A stretch of DNA of 9,429 bases, from the NCBI GenBank assembly GCA_005882055.1, contig VBGQ01000183.1, forward strand, positions 1-9,429, in the 5' to 3' direction. Shown in pieces: positions 7,827-9,429 of the stretch. Every line of letters starts with the position of its first letter. Position 1 is the first letter of the stretch. A program made the translations under genes and the position numbers. A model generated the notes under the pieces. It worked only from the letters and a program-made list of their open reading frames with translations. It was not told the origin of the DNA and did not search any database. This DNA is from Chloroflexota bacterium (GTDB taxonomy: Bacteria; Chloroflexota; Limnocylindria; QHBO01).

Positions 7827-8956
7827 ATGGACATCGAGATCCGACCATTCGAGGGAAGCCTCAAGGCCTGGTTCGATGCGGTCGACATCTCCTTTGGCCT
7901 GCGCGTGGTCGAAGAGGATCTCCCGGTCCTGGAGGCCTACGCGGAGCTCGACCGTGCGATCGCCGCCTACGCGGGCGACCGAGTGGTCGGGACGGCCGGC
8001 ATCTTCACCTTCGACCTCAGCATTCCCGGCAGCCGGATGCCGGCGGCGGGCGTCACGATGGCGCCATCCTGTGGGCCTCGGAGGCCACGATCTACGGCCG
8101 CTTCGGATACGGCCTGGCAACCTTCAAGGCCAGCATTGAGATCGAGCGGGCCCGCGCCGGATTCCGCGAACAGCACATTCCACGCGGCACCTTCCGCCTG
8201 CTCGAACCAGACGAGGCGACCGCCGCGTGCCGCCCCATCTACGACCGCCACATGTCCATGCGAGTCGGCTCGTTCTCCCGAAACGATGGCTGGTGGCGCG
8301 CCGAGTTTGCGCACGACCCGGAGCGCTGGCGACGGGGCGGAGGACCAGCCTTCTTCCTGGTTCACGAGACCGATGGCGCCGCCGACGCCTACGCGCGCTA
8401 CCGGATCCACAGCGAATGGGACGACCGCGGGCCTAAGGGCTCGGTCGACGTCCAGGAGGCGATCGCACTGAACCCGATTGCCGAACGCGAGCTGTGGGCG
8501 TACCTGTTCTCGGTGGATCTTTCCGCCAAGACTCGCGCCTTCAACGTCCCGGTCGACTGGGGGATGCGCTTCATGCTGAGCGAGCCGCGGCGGCTGGGGA
8601 TGACCATCGGTGATGCCGTCTGGCTGCGCATCGTCGACCTGCCGGCGGCCCTGGAACGACGCAGCTATGCCGGAAATGACCGCCTCATCCTCGAGGTGAA
8701 GGATGCCTTCTGCCCATGGAACGCGGGCCGCTGGCAGCTCGAGGTCGCGCCGGACGGCCCGCGCGTGACTCGCACGGATAGCGACCCCGACCTGATCCTC
8801 GAGGCAGGAGACCTGGGATCCACCTACCTGGGTGGGGTCAGCCTCGCGGAGCTGGCGCTCGCCGGCCGCGTCGAGGAGTGCACGCCCGGGGCGGTCGGAC
8901 GCGCCGATGCGCTGCTGCGCACGCCCCTGGCGCCGTGGTGCCCTGCGGTCTTCTAG
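7827..8956 (+). pseudogene. eis: Eis-family N-acetyltransferase with internal deletion and frameshift
   Basis: Eis proteins use acetyl-CoA to acetylate amines such as aminoglycosides. Here the coding signal is split between two frames. Codons 1-78 (7827-8060) encode the N-terminal GNAT half, from MDIEIRPF to IPGSRMPAAGVTM. The remainder resumes in a different frame at about 8063 as AILWASEATIYGRFGYG and continues for 297 residues to the stop at 8956, ending PWCPAVF with the free C-terminal Phe typical of Eis. Between GVT and the LWASE motif, family members have about 30-35 residues including the pyrophosphate-binding PTHRRRG loop; these are absent. The two parts total about 375 residues against a usual 400 or so. 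The offset implies loss of a length equal to 1 modulo 3, for example about 100 nt. The gene cannot make an active enzyme as written, unless this is an assembly error. The rest of the frame is clean, so any damage is recent. Confidence 0.85.
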
Positions 8957-8963
8957 AGAGCCC

Positions 8964-9429
8964 CTAGCCTGGGGTCGTCGCTTCCCGTACCTGGCTCTCC
9001 GTGGTGCGAGCGGTGCCCGGATTCTGGATCCCAAGCCCGTTGACCGCCGCGCCCGCCGCGCACAGCGCGGCGGCGATGAGCATCGCGAGATGGAAGGCAT
9101 CGGTCGAGGCTTCGCGCGCCGCCTGGACCTCCATGGGTGTCGCACCGATGGGTGGGTTCAGGGGCGGGAACTGGTCGCGGACCGCCGAACTATCGGTCTG
9201 CAGGGAAGGGACACGCGAGGCCAGGCTGCCGTAGAAGCTGGCGGTCACGCCAATGAAGATCACCGCAGTGGCCAGCAATGGACCGATTCGCGAGAGGGCG
9301 TTGTTGATCGCCGAGGCGAGCCCGGAGTTGCGCGACGGCACCGAAGTCATCAGCGCGGTGGTGAGCGGTGCCACCAACAGCGAGATGCCGGTGGCGAAGA
9401 TCAGGATCGCGGGGAGCAGGTCGATCAGC
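8964..9429 (-). CDS. MFS exporter, DHA2 / EmrB-QacA type, C-terminal part (cut by window edge)
   Basis: The last 154 residues of a multidrug-efflux-type major facilitator. The visible part begins in a helix (LIDLLPAILIFATGISLLV) and goes into APLTTALMTSVPSRNSGLAS and AINNALSRIG, a block highly characteristic of 14-helix DHA2 transporters. Two further helices are visible (about 9240-9290, ATAVIFIGVTASFYG; and about 9040-9100, AFHLAMLIAAALCAAGAA), separated by a long polar loop that is usual between helices 13 and 14 of this group. The frame is open to the right edge, so the apparent TTG start at 9377 is not the true start. The substrate cannot be deduced. It converges on the eis-like gene with only 7 bp between stops, and no convincing terminator hairpin is seen there (only a 4-bp CCCC/GGGG stem). 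Confidence 0.93.
   Translation of the reverse strand, partial: LIDLLPAILIFATGISLLVAPLTTALMTSVPSRNSGLASAINNALSRIGPLLATAVIFIGVTASFYGSLASRVPSLQTDSSAVRDQFPPLNPPIGATPMEVQAAREASTDAFHLAMLIAAALCAAGAAVNGLGIQNPGTARTTESQVREATTPG

Noticed and set aside
7751..8050. N-terminal part of a single 401-residue plus-strand frame over the eis-like gene
   Set aside because: Its first 100 or so residues are low-quality Arg/Gly/Pro-rich shadow sequence; the true Eis N-terminus lies in the frame starting at 7827.
8057..8068. Programmed ribosomal frameshift in the eis-like gene
   Set aside because: There is no slippery run, and a conserved loop of about 30 residues is missing as well, which a frameshift alone would not explain.

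Overview
The window is high-GC bacterial DNA in which almost every base is coding. Most of it is a cytochrome c oxidase (heme-copper, aa3/caa3-type) structural and assembly cluster. Three features fit a free-living aerobic bacterium of the Chloroflexota (Limnocylindria-like) or a high-GC Gram-positive relative: the lipoprotein-type CoxII, a fused heme A synthase/heme O synthase, and a caa3-type CtaG. The taxonomic placement is inference from gene style, not a search result. No RNA genes, CRISPR arrays, insertion sequences or attachment sites were seen.

Layout. 1-617 (minus) is the N-terminal part of cytochrome oxidase subunit I (ctaD), cut by the window edge. 634-1581 (minus) is subunit II (ctaC), which carries an extra C-terminal type-1 copper (cupredoxin) domain after its CuA domain. 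1582-1724 holds a candidate promoter and a hairpin in the ctaC leader. 1725-2657 (minus) is a lipoprotein of unknown function. About 2739-3719 (plus) is the copper-insertion factor CtaG, divergent from the lipoprotein and convergent with 3697-5538 (minus), a 613-residue fusion of CtaA (heme A synthase) and CtaB (heme O synthase). The two stops overlap by 23 bp. Upstream on the minus strand lie a rhomboid protease (5599-6348), an MpaB/DUF2236-family putative heme oxygenase (6352-7224) and a MOSC-domain protein (7239-7709). These are spaced 3-14 bp apart and look like one transcript that may run on into ctaAB.

7710-7826 is a divergent promoter region. Both -10 boxes sit inside CCCG...CGGG inverted repeats, and both predicted transcripts would start at or next to the start codon (leaderless). 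7827-8956 (plus) is an Eis-family N-acetyltransferase whose acetyl-CoA-binding loop is missing. The reading frame shifts at a 12-bp palindrome, so this is either a pseudogene or an assembly fault. 8964-9429 (minus) is the C-terminal end of a DHA2/EmrB-QacA-type MFS exporter.

How the genes work together. CtaB converts heme B to heme O and CtaA converts heme O to heme A, here in one polypeptide. CtaG helps place copper in subunit I. CtaC receives electrons at CuA, probably relayed through its own attached cupredoxin domain, and CtaD holds the heme a/heme a3-CuB centre. The most distinctive observations are the two fusions (CoxII-cupredoxin and CtaA-CtaB), the damaged eis gene and the paired leaderless promoter architecture.
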